A program made the position numbers and the translations under genes. Below the pieces are notes generated by a model. It ran no database searches. It had not been told where the DNA came from and was given only the letters and a program-made list of their open reading frames with translations. From positions 1 to 64,000 of the forward strand of contig JASWJB010000049.1 of assembly GCA_032433595.1 (NCBI GenBank): DNA of 64,000 nucleotides, in the 5' to 3' direction. Below, one piece after another: positions 1 through 11,500 of this stretch (positions are counted from its first letter, which is position 1; each line of letters opens with the position of its first letter). The DNA is from Conoideocrella luteorostrata (Eukaryota; Ascomycota; Sordariomycetes; Hypocreales; Clavicipitaceae).

Positions 1-17
1 CACACACACACACACAA
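1..17. repeat. (CA)n microsatellite at the window edge
   Basis: The window opens with about eight CA dinucleotide repeats, and the tract may extend further left. It is a simple sequence repeat with no gene attached. Confidence 0.9.
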
Positions 18-2013
18 CTCATCGTCGGGCGCCCACAGACACCTTCATTCACCCCTGACTTGCAGCAGAGACATGCAAGGGCAGGCAATCGCCCTCAAAC
101 AGGTCAGGTCACATTTTTTTTAGCCAACGGCAAATGCCAGACACTCACACCATAAAGTTTGCCATTGGCCTTACTCTCACACAAAATGCTTTGACTTTAA
201 TGACAGGTCGGCGATTGCGCGCGGGCGGCTACTGACTTATGCAGCAACATGACTTGAAAGACAAAACAATAACAATTTGACTTTAGACACTGCGACGATA
301 GTGACGGCATAGCAGAGTGGCAGTAACCTCCGAGGAAGTTGCCAGTAGACCCAGAAGCTTAGTGCCGTCGGTTTTACGTTTGGTGGCGGAACCGTAGAAC
401 CGGAGCTGCCGCCGTCCGTGGTGGAGCATTCAGGAGCCTGATACCTAATGTCTGTTTAATACAGATTCTCTTTCAATACCGCACTGTCGCTATTACGGGC
501 TATTGCTGTACTATAGCTACATCATGTACTCTGTACTCCGTAAGTATTGATGTATTTGGTGTACATTCGAACTTTCACGCGCTACAGTGCGTCTACTAGT
601 TAGTTGTCCAAGATGACAGCCGCGGCCGCCACATCCCGCATGGTCATGGTCTGTACGAAGGGGTCTCGCTTCTTGCTTGTTGATTAGTATTTATTTTAGC
701 ATTACTATTACTTGGAAGAACATCGTCTTTTGCACGCTGCGCTGTCGAAATCAGCACATGGTATGACTATGTTTGCCAAGCTTGACAGGGGCTGCTTCGA
801 TACTATGGCATAGTACGGAACACAGCGCACGTTAACAAGCGCCCATGAGAATGATACAGCCCATCCTTGCGCAATTGAGAGTACCGGGACCGCGGCTTGG
901 GACCTGAAAAAAGGGGCGGGATGCCGCCGATGGCAAGGCATGCCCCAGATATTGAACTCAGTCTTAGCGGCTAATATTCTGCATGATGAGATTGCGGCGA
1001 CTCTGGCTGGTGCCGGGGCGTGCGTTTGGAGATTGGAGGTGAAGGCGAGAATGCCAAACATGCTGCGGAAAATGCCACTTCGTACGAGGCACGCAGTGAT
1101 TTGTGTGAGCTTTTTTCGTGTCTGTCCGAAATTAGGATTTACTATTATGCATATGACGACAATGCGAGGGAGAGTTGCCCAGCATTGATACTGTACTCCA
1201 TACTACGGAGCATAGAGGGGATTGGCGGCCGAGAATGAGAATCTGTTGGCTGAGGTTGTCCGCATTGTTGAATCTGCTATTGCATGGCGCTCTACCCATC
1301 GCACCGCAGGCGATGGATTGCTGACTGCAGGCACCTTCGGTCAGCATATTGTATGTGAAAGCGCTGGAATCATCTCGTCGTATTTATGGCGACCCACGGT
1401 GTCACACCCGACGCACGCGGTTCAGTCAAAGCCCAAGCCAAAGCTCGAGCCCAAAGCCCACATGCACGCCCCCAAACCCACCACCAGCACGCCCCTGTCT
1501 CCATCGCATCGGAGAAGCGACCAGGCACTCTCCTGGTGCAGGGCGCCGACTGGCCAGTTGCCAGACCGCCCCAACGCTGCTGCAGCGCCGGTGTGGCCAT
1601 GCAGCCACGCAGCCAGGCAAAAGTGGGTGGTGGGTGGCCTAACGGTACAAAAAGGCAGGAACGCAATTAAAATCCTTTCCTTTTTTCTTTGCTCGACGAA
1701 GGCTGCTGAAAATTGTGCCGTAGCACCCCGTATGCATGCAGGAGGCGTTCGGGGCCACCTTCCCGTCGTTCTGGGCTATTTATGTTGACTCAGCTGAGGG
1801 TGCCCAGGTAGTTTACGTTCCCATCAATGAGACGCCGTACACGGGACATGGCGTACCATCGGCGCAAGATCTGCACCCATCATGCACGCTCCAGCAGTAT
1901 GGACCACCAAGGGTGCTGTAGCGCCACCATACTGGACACTTGATGTTCCAGCGCTGCAATGGAACACACTGGTTGCATGTGGTGTAGGTGGAATTGCGAA
2001 ACGCGGCACCGCA
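18..2013. other. Non-coding region, no supported gene
   Basis: Open frames here are short, overlap on both strands and lack recognisable domains or intron-joined continuations. The region holds one exact TACTCCGTA 9-mer at 534-542 and a related TACTCCATACTACGGAG stretch near 1194-1210. I see nothing else that can be named. Confidence 0.6.
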
Positions 2014-2096
2014 TAGCTCAGCTCAGCACAGCTCGGCACAGCACAGCACAGCACAGCAAAGCACAGCACCGCGCAGCACAGCTTAGCTCAGCACAA
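2014..2096. repeat. Degenerate GCACA/CAGCT short tandem repeat
   Basis: About 80 bases are built from 5-bp units of the type GCACA with interspersed AGCTC variants. This is low-complexity intergenic DNA. Frames across it give only Ala/Gln/Ser/His-rich strings, so no gene is called. Confidence 0.75.
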
Positions 2097-2867
2097 GGCA
2101 TCTCTGCATTCATCCACTCGGGGAGCACGGCAGCGTCCAGGCCTGTCTGGCTTATTACCTCGACACAATTGGCTTCGTACTTGGCATTATACGTGACTAG
2201 CTGCCTGCACGCTTGCGCACCTTAATTGAACGGCCTGAGTTATTGCTATAATACGCACGCACGCCCGGCGGCATCCACCCTGGACTCGTCTGGCGCTCCA
2301 GCACCTCTCTGCTTGCACCTTGACACGCCAGCTTGCCTGAGTCAAACTGGTTTGCCCCTAGACATTACTCGTGCCCGTAGTTCGTGCTTGACTTGATGCC
2401 CGGGCCTGTTCACAACCCAACTACTACGTACTAGAGCAGGCAGGTACCTATGTACAGCAGGTACCCTAATGTACTAGTAGGTAGTACCTGCGAGCGTCCG
2501 GCACTGTCTCCGGCTTGGTCTCTGGCCTGTTCTCGCCAAACAAGTCTCCGCTCCGAGTGACTCGCTCATGTTAGATACGGGGTGGTTTACTCCGTGGTTC
2601 GTACTCCGTAGCTGGTTGCCAAATGCCAGAAACAGACTACTCATGTCTCTCTGGTGCCGCCATTTGCCTTCCAGTGGCCCGTGGCCGGCTCGTTTGGGAA
2701 TCCCAAGAGTGTCAAGGAGTGTTCCGCCGCTCCCTCGCTACTGTCCCGGCGTCCGGGTCGGTGGCGGCTTGCCCTTGCGCTAGCTCATACCAGACCGAAC
2801 CCATCCCCATCCACCTGAGTACATCTTTGGTGTTGTCGTAGTGTGTACTCGGTACTAGCTTCGTCCA

Positions 2868-2950
2868 TGCTGAGTGTGTGCTGAGTGTGCTGAGTGTTGC
2901 TGAGCGTGCTGAGTGTGCTCTGTGTGCCGTGGTGTGTGTGGTGTGTGATG
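2868..2950. repeat. TGCTGAGTGTG-type tandem repeat followed by (TG)n
   Basis: Several imperfect copies of an approximately 11-bp unit, TGCTGAGTGTG, run into a GT-rich stretch. It lies upstream of the promoter of the Tcp11-family gene. No function is apparent. Confidence 0.7.
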
Positions 2951-3099
2951 TGTCTGGCTGCCCATGCCAATCCGACTCTGATCGCCCACGGGATGTCCCT
3001 GGCCAAAGTCCCCGGGCCCTCCTTTCCACCTAGAGCAGGAACCGACCCTCCCTCCGTGTCTTTTCCTGGCTCTCCTTCCGTCCAGGATTTATTTTTCCT

Positions 3100-3260
3100 T
3101 ATTCTTCCTCCCATCCTATTTTGTACTTCTTCCTCCCACCTCCTTCTCTCACTCCTAAGTTACTTACTTTCCTCCTCGCCCTGGTCTGTGTACTGCTCTT
3201 GCCTTTTCTGTGTTTCTCCCTCTTTTTTTATTTATTTATTTATCTTAAATACACACACTC
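3100..3260 (+). promoter_or_regulatory. CT-rich promoter tract upstream of the Tcp11/Sok1 gene
   Basis: A strongly pyrimidine-rich coding-strand tract with long C/T runs lies 0.8-0.9 kb upstream of the predicted ATG. Such CT blocks are common just upstream of transcription starts in filamentous fungi. A TATA-like element follows at 3407-3414. Assignment to this gene is inferred from position and orientation. Confidence 0.4.
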
Positions 3261-3406
3261 TTTTTATCTGGCCTTCTGGGTGATTCGATACCTACTTAGA
3301 CCTGACACATCCCACTCTCGTGCGTTCGGCAGCAACAACTCTCCCTCGATAACCAAAAACCTTTGTAGCAAAGAAAAGACGGAGTCGATTCTGGCGGTAT
3401 ACACCA

Positions 3407-3414
3407 TATATAAG
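3407..3414 (+). promoter_or_regulatory. TATA-like element, probable core promoter of the Tcp11/Sok1 gene
   Basis: The octamer TATATAAG lies downstream of a CT-rich tract and 625 bp before the predicted start codon. If used, it implies a 5' leader of nearly 600 nt containing several upstream ATGs, for example near 3577 and 3586. Only the motif and its position support this. Confidence 0.35.
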
Positions 3415-4038
3415 ACGGTTGAGAAGGGAAAAGAACCTGAACCCTACCGAACGACTTGGAACCGACAAGTCGCCGCAGCTCGCTCATCTAACGAATCTTT
3501 CCGAATACCACAAACAAAACATCGATGTAAGAACAGTAACCCAAATACGTGTTCCCCCAAACCTTCGCACGAAAACATGGGATATATGTACTCGTGTTCG
3601 GAGTTCGGATGTGGCTCTGGGTTGTCACTGATTCTGTGTTCCTCGTTAAACCCCTGTTGCTCGAGCCTGCGTCTGGACTCCGTTACATGCTTGCTGCCTC
3701 TCGCCGTCGAACAGGTGGCTTGAGTCTGCAACTGTCCGTGCCTCGGGACTTTGCGTTCTGTTTCACACTCCCTCGCTTGCATTATCTCTTTTTTTTCGCG
3801 ACCAACACTAAATTTCTATTCTTTATCCAGGACTTGTGCTGACACTAGAGTTTGTTTTGTTGTAGTAAAGAAACCTCGAGTTTCTCCTAATTTTACGCAC
3901 CAAAGCCGACAACACACCATACCCAACTGTCACCGCTCAACCAACCCATCGGACTGTTTTGGAGGAGCAACAGCGGATTAGAATCTGAGGCTAAGACTTA
4001 CAAACACTCGTATAGTGAATTCCTCGAGACGTCTCAAG

Positions 4039-6069
4039 ATGGTCCCCGAACAAGGCACAGGTGGCCCTGTTGAGCGGCCACGACGAAGCCTTTCGACCTC
4101 TGCCGCATGCCCCAAGAGCGAAGGTGAATCAAGACAGGATGCCGATGTGCAAATGCAAGAACCGCCCCAGGATGAATCACAAAACTCGAGCACCACACAG
4201 TCATCATCGCAAGAATCTCCGCGGCGGTGTGCAGCTGCATTGAGGACGTCGACGCCAGGATCCACAGCTCTTTCAAGGAGCCCCTCCGCCTCTGCCTCAG
4301 ACGCGGACGGCCTGACGTCGTCAACGCAATCTCCCGTGCCAGTGGCCACACGCCACTCGCGGCGGACCTCGTCTCACCACCACTCCTGGCCCGTCGAGCC
4401 TCCTGTCACAAGGTCAACGCTGAGCGAATTGGATATGTCGAAAATTTGGCACAACCCAAAGCTGAGACACGACATCAACTTTGATCCCGAGCTGCACTTC
4501 AGACCAAATCTAGATGGAGAAAAGGGCCGAAAGAAGCAAGAAAGGGCAAATTTGTTTTGGAAGACTATGACGGAGGAGCTGACCATGTTTATTACGGACC
4601 GGACTGGTTTCAACGCTAAGTATGGGGACTCTGACACTTGGACATTGCCGGCACTGCTCAAGGCTGTCAAGGATATCATTCAGACTTTAGTACCTCAAAG
4701 CGACCGTCAATTCCTGGACGAGGGCCTCAACGTAGAGCTTTTGATGCAGCAGTTTAACAAGGGCATTGCTGACCTGGAAAAGCTGGCCCACTGGCTTTCA
4801 CTCGTTCTCAAGTCTCATTGTGCTCCCATGCGTGATGATTGGGTCAACACAATGTACACGCAACTCAGCGACGGCAATCGAGATTCTGACCTGGATCAGC
4901 TCGTCACCGGAATGCGCAGTCTTCTCAGTGTTCTTGAAGCCATGAAACTGGACGTTGCGAACCATCAAATTCGATGCCTGCGGCCTGTTCTCATTGAGGC
5001 TACCCCGACATTTGAGGGAGAGTTCTTTAAAAAGAAGATTCAATCCCGCAAAGTAGACATTACCGGAGCATGGGAGTGGTATCGAGATGCCGACAGGAAA
5101 TACGCTGCCAATCTCCCCAGCAATGCCACTCACAACTTTGGCAAAATGGGCGTCTTCTTCGAGGCCTTTTCCCGTTTAGTTCTGCCATCATCTGGCGAGA
5201 AACGAGTGCCTAGCACATTTCTCTTTGACGAAGAGCGCATCGCCAAGATTCGATCCGACATGCTCGATGCCATCAACCTGGAAATTTGCATGCGTACATA
5301 TGAGGACCTTGAGCGGGTGGCGCGCATTAGCTCCAAGTTTCTTGGCCGAAATAGCCATCCACTGGATGAAGAAACCTTGAGCTTATCGATAACGCCATGC
5401 TCCGAGTTTAACTTTAATACACCTTTGTCAAGCTCAAGGCCATCCAGTCTTGTCCTCAGTGCTTCAGGCTCGGCGGCCTCTTCTCCGCGCTCATCTCTCG
5501 CCATGCCTGCCTATGTGGCTCCTGAGAATAGCGAGTCCCGGACCAAGGCCAAGAACTTATACAACTCTCTAGTTTCATTGCTGCAGTCAGCCACTCCCTC
5601 ATCACGGCATTCAAGCCGGTGGCAGACTATGGCGCCATCAATGGCACTACAAATCTTCCGCTTCACGGAAGCGCCATCCCAGCTATTACCAACATTTGAG
5701 GAGAAGCTTATGGACAATGTCTGTCGTGTTGATTCTCAAATGCATCGAGAGGTTGAGCACGCCTTCCATGGCAGACTGATGGCAGAGCTGGCCAACCGAG
5801 TTCGATGGTTCAAGGATGCATCTGGTACGGCACTCTTCTCGTACGCCACTGGCGGTCGTGTACCCGGCAACGACCGTAGCCGCAGTCGCAGTATCAGCAC
5901 AGGTCATGGCCCTATCCCTCGGGACCTTGAATCACCCCTACGTGATGGACAATACGACATTGAGGACATGGCAACCCGGCTGGCTCATCTCGGTGTTTTG
6001 CACTGGCGTGTGTGGGCGAAGACGGCATACCGTGTTGATGACAAAGATGTCTATGGTTGTGGGTCATAG
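4039..6069 (+). CDS. SOK1: Tcp11-domain protein (Sok1 family)
   Basis: A single-exon gene for a 676-residue protein of the T-complex-11/Sok1 family. In budding yeast Sok1 is a high-copy suppressor of protein kinase A defects, so a role in cAMP/PKA signalling is inferred from the family, not seen here. Residues 1 to about 130 are Ser/Thr/Pro-rich and probably disordered. The conserved region begins near residue 135 with NPKLRHDINFDPELHFRPN and continues with KLDVANHQIRCLRP and GVFFEAFSRLVLP blocks. A second Ser-rich segment lies near residues 460-500. The terminal part, ATRLAHLGVLHWRVWA, is typical of the family. The first in-frame ATG is at 4039; the frame is open slightly further upstream only from a GTG. 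It is preceded by a long leader and a CT-rich promoter. Confidence 0.88.
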   Translation: MVPEQGTGGPVERPRRSLSTSAACPKSEGESRQDADVQMQEPPQDESQNSSTTQSSSQESPRRCAAALRTSTPGSTALSRSPSASASDADGLTSSTQSPVPVATRHSRRTSSHHHSWPVEPPVTRSTLSELDMSKIWHNPKLRHDINFDPELHFRPNLDGEKGRKKQERANLFWKTMTEELTMFITDRTGFNAKYGDSDTWTLPALLKAVKDIIQTLVPQSDRQFLDEGLNVELLMQQFNKGIADLEKLAHWLSLVLKSHCAPMRDDWVNTMYTQLSDGNRDSDLDQLVTGMRSLLSVLEAMKLDVANHQIRCLRPVLIEATPTFEGEFFKKKIQSRKVDITGAWEWYRDADRKYAANLPSNATHNFGKMGVFFEAFSRLVLPSSGEKRVPSTFLFDEERIAKIRSDMLDAINLEICMRTYEDLERVARISSKFLGRNSHPLDEETLSLSITPCSEFNFNTPLSSSRPSSLVLSASGSAASSPRSSLAMPAYVAPENSESRTKAKNLYNSLVSLLQSATPSSRHSSRWQTMAPSMALQIFRFTEAPSQLLPTFEEKLMDNVCRVDSQMHREVEHAFHGRLMAELANRVRWFKDASGTALFSYATGGRVPGNDRSRSRSISTGHGPIPRDLESPLRDGQYDIEDMATRLAHLGVLHWRVWAKTAYRVDDKDVYGCGS

Positions 6070-8869
6070 ATTTGCGGCGACGCAGCTGGATTCCACTGCC
6101 GAGACATTACCATGTTTTTTTGTCGCCCCTTGTTTTCAGGTGCGGCAGGCGTATCTTCATCAACATGATCCTTGGGGCTTCTTTCCACATCATATCAAAA
6201 TACTTTCGCCTCTGCCAACCTATTTAATTCTGGACGTGCTGCGATGTTACAAATTGCCTGGCATTGAGGAACAACAGCTTGCATCCATCACCACCCTCTC
6301 TTTCTGTTCTTCCTTTCTTGTTCTACAAATTCAAGGCCCAATTTGGGTGCTGCGACATGGAGTTAAGAGAGTAGAAGGGACAATTGAAATCAGCGGGCAC
6401 ATCCTTGGCGTCTGCATATGAAATTCTTTGTTATTTTGGCTTTTTGTTTATACCGGTTGCTACCTGACCACCGACAACTGGTGTGGTTTTTTTTTTTTTT
6501 CCTGCGTTTTACTATTGCATCTTTTGAGCGTCTCTAAATAAGGGGCGAAGGCTTAACTTACTTTTTGTTGTCGTTACTTATTCAGACATGGCGTTTACAG
6601 GCGGCGGGATGGAGGCGGTGACGGGGCCAGATGCATTACTACCCCTAGCTTCTTCACTGAAAAGCCTAATATCAACGGACGGACGGCGGGCTGGCGGAAG
6701 CAACATATTTTGTGCATTGTCTAAAGATTGAGAGTTGAGTCCACGCTCTGGCCGAAGCAATCAGAGTACTGAGGCTGATGGGAGGCGTCGGTGCAGTACA
6801 TAGGACGCTAGTTAATATTACGGATTTCAATATAGAAAGTTTGACTAGGCTGGATATATATCTCCATTGACCCTGCAACACGGTGTACACGTTCAGCGAG
6901 CGTGGGGCTCGATTTGAGCAGAGCACGTCTTTCGCATGAATCCGGTACGGAGAGTGCGCGAAAAACAATACATTGACAGCTGCATGCAGAAAAGACCGAG
7001 TGGCCTATCAGTAGTGTGAGAGTGGCTTTTTTTGTGACATGGTGTAAGTGAGGTGAATTATGTTGCATAGCAGAGTAAGCCGCCCTGTTGTTTTGCCATT
7101 TACGGCATGTAGAGCACTTTTATGTTTTGTATATCTTTATTACCAGCATCGAACAAATCTATCGCTGGCTTCTGGGTGACGAAACTAGAGACAGTGACTT
7201 CGGACTGTTTACGTGTGTCCCTTGCATGGCGGAAGCTAAGCCAAAAGTGTTGTTGACTCAGACAAGCAACTCCAAGATGAAGGAGCATGTATGTGTCCGA
7301 GAACTACGCTGTTGAATGGTTCCTGGGCCGAAGCCCATCCTTCCATGGTCATACACACTGACTCACTTTGCTGCATCAGGTTGAACAGAACAAGCTTCCA
7401 ACCAACACCTCGGTGGGGCCGGTTCGCTGCTTGCAAACTGTACTCCGTATGGTGGTGTGTCTAATCTCCGGCAATACTGCCCGTCCGCCCCGGGGGAGAG
7501 GGGGAGGGGGGAGGGGGAATCCTGTCCTCTCCGAATGGCCAGGTTTTGTTCGCTCATGGCTCATGTCCTCCGGTGGAAGATGGGAGATCAATGCTTGCGT
7601 GGTAGTGAGGCGGCGCGGTGACGTGTCGGAGCCGTGGCTGTGGCTGTGGCTGTGACTATGGCTGTGACAGTGGCTGTAACTAAATTAGCTGTTTTTGCTC
7701 TTTGTAGATAACTACGCCGAATATAGCTGCCATAATTTCCTCGGGGTAAGATGTGTATGCAAGCTGGGTTGGATTGCCCCGTGGCTGCAGCTAAGGAAGG
7801 GGTACAGACCCAGTATGTGTACTTGGTACGGAGTACGGAGTAGATGCGCCGAATATAAGCTGCTTCATGTGGCAATGAGGACCAATGAATGGGCTTTGTT
7901 TGGGCTGCGTTGAGTGAGTAGTTGATGGGCAGCACTGCGGAGGAGAGCAGGGCAAAGCAGAGCGAAGCAGAGCGAAGCAACATGAGGCAGCGGTCATGGT
8001 GCTCGTTCATGCTAATGGATTCGTGCTTAGGACCATTGCATGCATCGCAGGTCTGACTAAAGTCAATGCGTGGCATGCGTGGCATGCGTGGCACCAAGGA
8101 AGCCTGGTGGGCTGGGTATATGTGTGATGATGTTGCATGGATATCTGACAACTCGCGTCGGGACGGATAACACACACATAGCTGGGTCGCGCTGCCTGTT
8201 CGACGTCGAACGTGGTTCCTTTTGCTGCTGTGTTACTTTCTCTTTGCGTGAAGAATAAAGTGTACAATGTAAAGAGCAGGCGTAGACTAGCGATTTGACA
8301 AACCCCCCCCCCCTCCAAAAAAAAAAAAAACCGAAAAAAAAAGAAGAAAAAGCATGTTTCTAATGACGACAGTGTCGGCATAGCAAGATTCAAGAGACGA
8401 CAGCATTTGATTGGTTCGGAAGGAAGAGGCCGTTCAGATATTAAGTGGGCTTGAGTTTGCGATAGCCTTCGGCTCACGCTTCCGCCCCACACCGCGATAC
8501 CCTGAGAGATCCGATCGGAAATGCTCGTGAAGCTAGGCGACTTCACTGTAAACCCCAGCGGTAAATTGACTGCTTGCTGTCGTCGTGGTGAGCTGTAAGG
8601 CACTATTGTATATATGTATATGGATTCAAATCTACGTCGGCTGAATGAGTTCACGGTTGTCATGCAAGCTTCTGTGTTCCTATTGTGAGATATTGGCCTA
8701 GTTGTGCTTTTGTTGCTTTATTGTGGTACAGGGGGCCTTGTTGCGCTTACGCGGTTACAAGACTCGCATTGATAAGTAGCAAAAGAAAGCTGTACCTGCT
8801 TGATTTGGTTTGCTGGATCTGGAGTGTAGCTTTTGTGTTTGTAGGCAGGGGGTGGTGTTACGTAAAGTT
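6070..8869. other. Left part of a 9-kb gene-free interval
   Basis: No frame shows a domain, and no splice-linked frames could be joined. The region contains a T14 run near 6487, hexamer repeats of the type TGTGGC at 7630-7680, three copies of GCGTGGCAT near 8068-8094, and a C-run/A-run at 8304-8345. Exact TACTCCGTA-type 9-mers occur at 7441, 7827 and 7834. The 3' UTR of the Tcp11 gene must lie at its left end. Confidence 0.6.
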
Positions 8870-9290
8870 CTGACATCGTAGAAAGGACCAAGCGGCTGAT
8901 CAATAAGACAGGGTGTCTGCTGTCTGTGTCGGATTTGGACCTTTGACAGTCTACGTAGAAGATAGTTGTCACAAAGAAGAAGCTCTGGCATGGTAGAAAG
9001 ACTAAGCTAGTGCGAGTGAGCAGTGTCTGCTTTCTGTGCCAGACTTCGACCGTAGGCCGTCCTGAAGTTAAAGTCCTAGTATCATAGAAAGTCGAAGCGG
9101 CGCGAGAAAGCAGTGTGTGCTTTCTGTGCCAGGTCTATATTGCGGCGAGTCAAGGCTGGAGCTAGAAATCCAAAACCCATCTTTCACTTTGACTTGAGTA
9201 CACTAAAGGGGATACTTTGATGGAGGAAGGTAGGCAATTGCTGGCGGGCGATGGCACTTGGAGTCAAAGTTTCAGCAGCATGGTAGAAAA
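8870..9290. repeat. Degenerate minisatellite A (about 90-115 bp period)
   Basis: Three recognisable copies, and probably a decayed fourth, share a start of the type GTAGAAAG followed by an AAGC segment and a TGTCTGCTTTCTGTGCCAG-like core. Copies start near 8878, 8993, 9084 and 9283. The copies differ by substitutions and small indels. None encodes a continuous product. This array is the left member of a cluster of three tandem-repeat families. Confidence 0.7.
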
Positions 9291-9399
9291 GGAGAAGCTA
9301 ATTCCGTGGAGCGAGAGTCTCCCTGTGAATCTTACGAGTGTTATGGAAAGTTAATGCATTGCTTTCTCCTAGTGTTGTGTCGATTGTCGGGTCACTTGC

Positions 9400-10165
9400 T
9401 GAAGTACTCGATACTGGCCGGATTAGTAGCTCTTTGTATTTGGCATTGCTCCAGTATGAACGCTAAACAGTGGTGTAAGATGTAGCTGGTGAATGATAAC
9501 CTCGACTATTCTACATTGTGTAGCTGCATCTATGTATGTATGGTGTGTGCCTTGTCGGACCAGTAGCTCTTTATATTTGACATTGCTCCGGTATGAACAC
9601 TAAACAGTAGTGTAGGATGTAGCTGGCGAATGATCAGCTCGGGTATTCTGTATTGTGTAGCTGCATCTATGTATGGTGTGTGCCTGGTCGGACCAATAGC
9701 TCTTTATATTTGACATTGCTCCGGTTTGAAAAGTCAACAGTAGTGTAAGATGTAGCTGGTGAATGATAAGCTCGAGTATTCTGTATTGTGTAGCTGCATC
9801 TACACATTGTGTGTGGCTGGTCGGATCAGCTGCCTCGAAAGTGGTCTGAGCACTACACAGTATTGCACACGTAGCAAGCGAATACCGAGCTTAGCTAATC
9901 TGTGTGACGTAGCTATATGTACGTATCGTGTGCAGCTGGTCTGACTTTCGGTACTGGCCTGAATACCGGCATGGCAAGCTGTAGCTGGCGAATGCCGAGC
10001 TTGACCAGTCAGTGCTGTATATATGTATGTATGTGTATATGTATGTATGTATCTTGTGCGGCTGGCCCGATTCTCGACAGTATTAGAAGTTGTATTGGCG
10101 AATGCTAAGCTTGTCTCGTCTGCAGGGTGCAACTATCATGCGTATCTTGCGTGGCTGGTATGGAC
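9400..10165. repeat. Degenerate minisatellite B (about 130-137 bp period)
   Basis: Tandem units share AGCTCTTTRTATTTGRCATTG, a GATGTAGCTGGYGAATGAT block and a GTAGCTGCATCTATGTATG block. The first three copies start at 9428, 9565 and 9698 and align readily. Copies after about 9828 are strongly diverged but keep GCTGGCGAATGCYGAGCTTG-like cores up to about 10160. Copy spacing is 137, 133 and 130 bp. No coding potential is evident. Confidence 0.8.
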
Positions 10166-10390
10166 CTGTGCCGAGACATTGCATCTTCGAATGAGCACTG
10201 CTGGGATCCTCACTCGTGTTTATCAAGCTGTGTACTCGTCTTCGTGGAGACTTGTATTGCGCGTTGGTAGCGTACCTTGCTGTGTATTGTGGTGTTGGCC
10301 ACACATGTCTCTGCTCTTCGCCGGCAGTGACTGTGTCGGTGGAGGTATGACGCTACCTGGAGCAGTTGCCACTGTGAAAAATTCTCAGAT

Positions 10391-10626
10391 GGAGCGTAGA
10401 TAAGTCTGCAGCTGATGTTTTGGCGAGCAGGCGTGAGAAGTGACTGGCATGAGATCGAAGTTGTCCATAATGAGGCCGGAGAAAAGCTTCAGATGTGCAG
10501 CAGCATGCGGAGCGCAGAGAAGTCTGAAGCTGATGTTTTGGCGAGCAGGCGTGAGAAGTGATTGGCATGAGATCGATGTTGTCCATAATGAGGCCAGAGA
10601 AAAGCTTCAGACGTGCAGCAGCATGC
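10391..10626. repeat. Tandem duplication C, two 118-bp units about 94% identical
   Basis: Unit 1 (10391-10508) and unit 2 (10509-10626) both begin GGAGCG and end CAGCAGCATGC, and a truncated third start follows at 10627. I count seven substitutions between them, mostly transitions. Because 118 is not a multiple of three, the duplication shifts frame, which argues against the minus-strand open frame that spans it being a gene. Confidence 0.9.
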
Positions 10627-10639
10627 GGAGCGTACTTTG

Positions 10640-11189
10640 CCCGATGCGACTCTTCGCATGAGGATACTACAGGTGGCATTGATGAAGAAGCGTTAGTATG
10701 AAGAGATGAATCGTTCGATAAAGATGTGAAAGATGGAGAGCGCCGCGGATGAGGAACAAGGGAAGAGGAGGATGCTTTTTTTGTGATGCTAGAGATGTGA
10801 ACACGAGAACAGTGCTGGTGCTGATGGGGATGAGAAAATGAGAATGCCATCATGGTGGTCGGGACAGTGGAGGAGGGGAGAGGGGAAGCAGACGTATGGT
10901 GAGAACGTACGGATCTTGGATAAAAGGTGTGTGTGGTTGTGTGAAGAAGGGTGAAGGAGTGAGGTTTTTATGTGCCAGTGCGGTCACTAGGTGTTGCATA
11001 TATATGTAGGGGAAAATGGATGCCTACAATGCGAGGCCGCCACGTCGGAGAAATATGCATCTACAGAGGTACTAGCTACGAATTTTTAAACTTTACTGTT
11101 TTTCCGAGGATGACAGAGCTGCCGATGGGGGTCTAGGGAATACATGGACTTGTTTTTGCGGCATTTTCAGCGGAATAAAGGGTAGTGAG
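10640..11189. other. Non-coding, no supported gene
   Basis: Short frames on both strands are GA/CT-biased and have no recognisable domain. I see no repeat, RNA gene or promoter that can be supported. Confidence 0.5.
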
Positions 11190-11500
11190 CTAGGGGAAGA
11201 GTAAGAGGAGGAGCAAGAAGAGGGGAAAGAAAAGGAAAAAAGAGGAAGGGGAGGAGTAAGAGAAAGAGGTGTAAGAGTAAGAGAAAAAGGAATAAAAAGA
11301 ATAAAAAGAATAAAAGAAAGACCACCACACTCTAGGCCACCGCGGGGGGGAATACAATAACAGGAGAAAGAGGAAGAGGAAAAGGAAGAGTAAAAGAAAG
11401 AGCAGAGGAGAGCAACAGCAAGAGTTATGTTAATAGCGATACAAGAGCAAGAAAAGATTAGTGAGAGATCAGTGAGCGACAATTGGAGATGGAAGAAGGA
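11190..11500. repeat. Polypurine tracts (GA-rich on the plus strand)
   Basis: Two long purine-biased stretches, about 11191-11322 and 11360-11480, are almost free of C and T on the plus strand. They include repeated AATAAAAAG and GAGGAAGAG units. The minus-strand frame through them yields only Ser/Phe/Leu-rich sequence and is not called. Confidence 0.7.

Noticed and set aside
1222..1788. Plus-strand frame of 188 codons
   Set aside because: Several frames on both strands are open here. The composition is Ala/Pro/His-rich without conservation signals or promoter.
3121..3723. Plus-strand frame of 200 codons before the Tcp11 gene
   Set aside because: The Leu/Ser/Phe richness comes from the CT-rich promoter tract, it overlaps the TATA-like site, and there is no domain.
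7588..8663. Two overlapping minus-strand frames of about 195 and 218 codons
   Set aside because: They contain hexamer-repeat and homopolymer-derived strings (Thr-Ala and poly-Phe) and no conserved text. Likely chance frames.
10353..10853. Minus-strand open frame of about 166 codons across the 118-bp duplication
   Set aside because: The duplication unit is not a multiple of three, so the two copies are read in different frames. No domain is visible and the composition follows the repeat.
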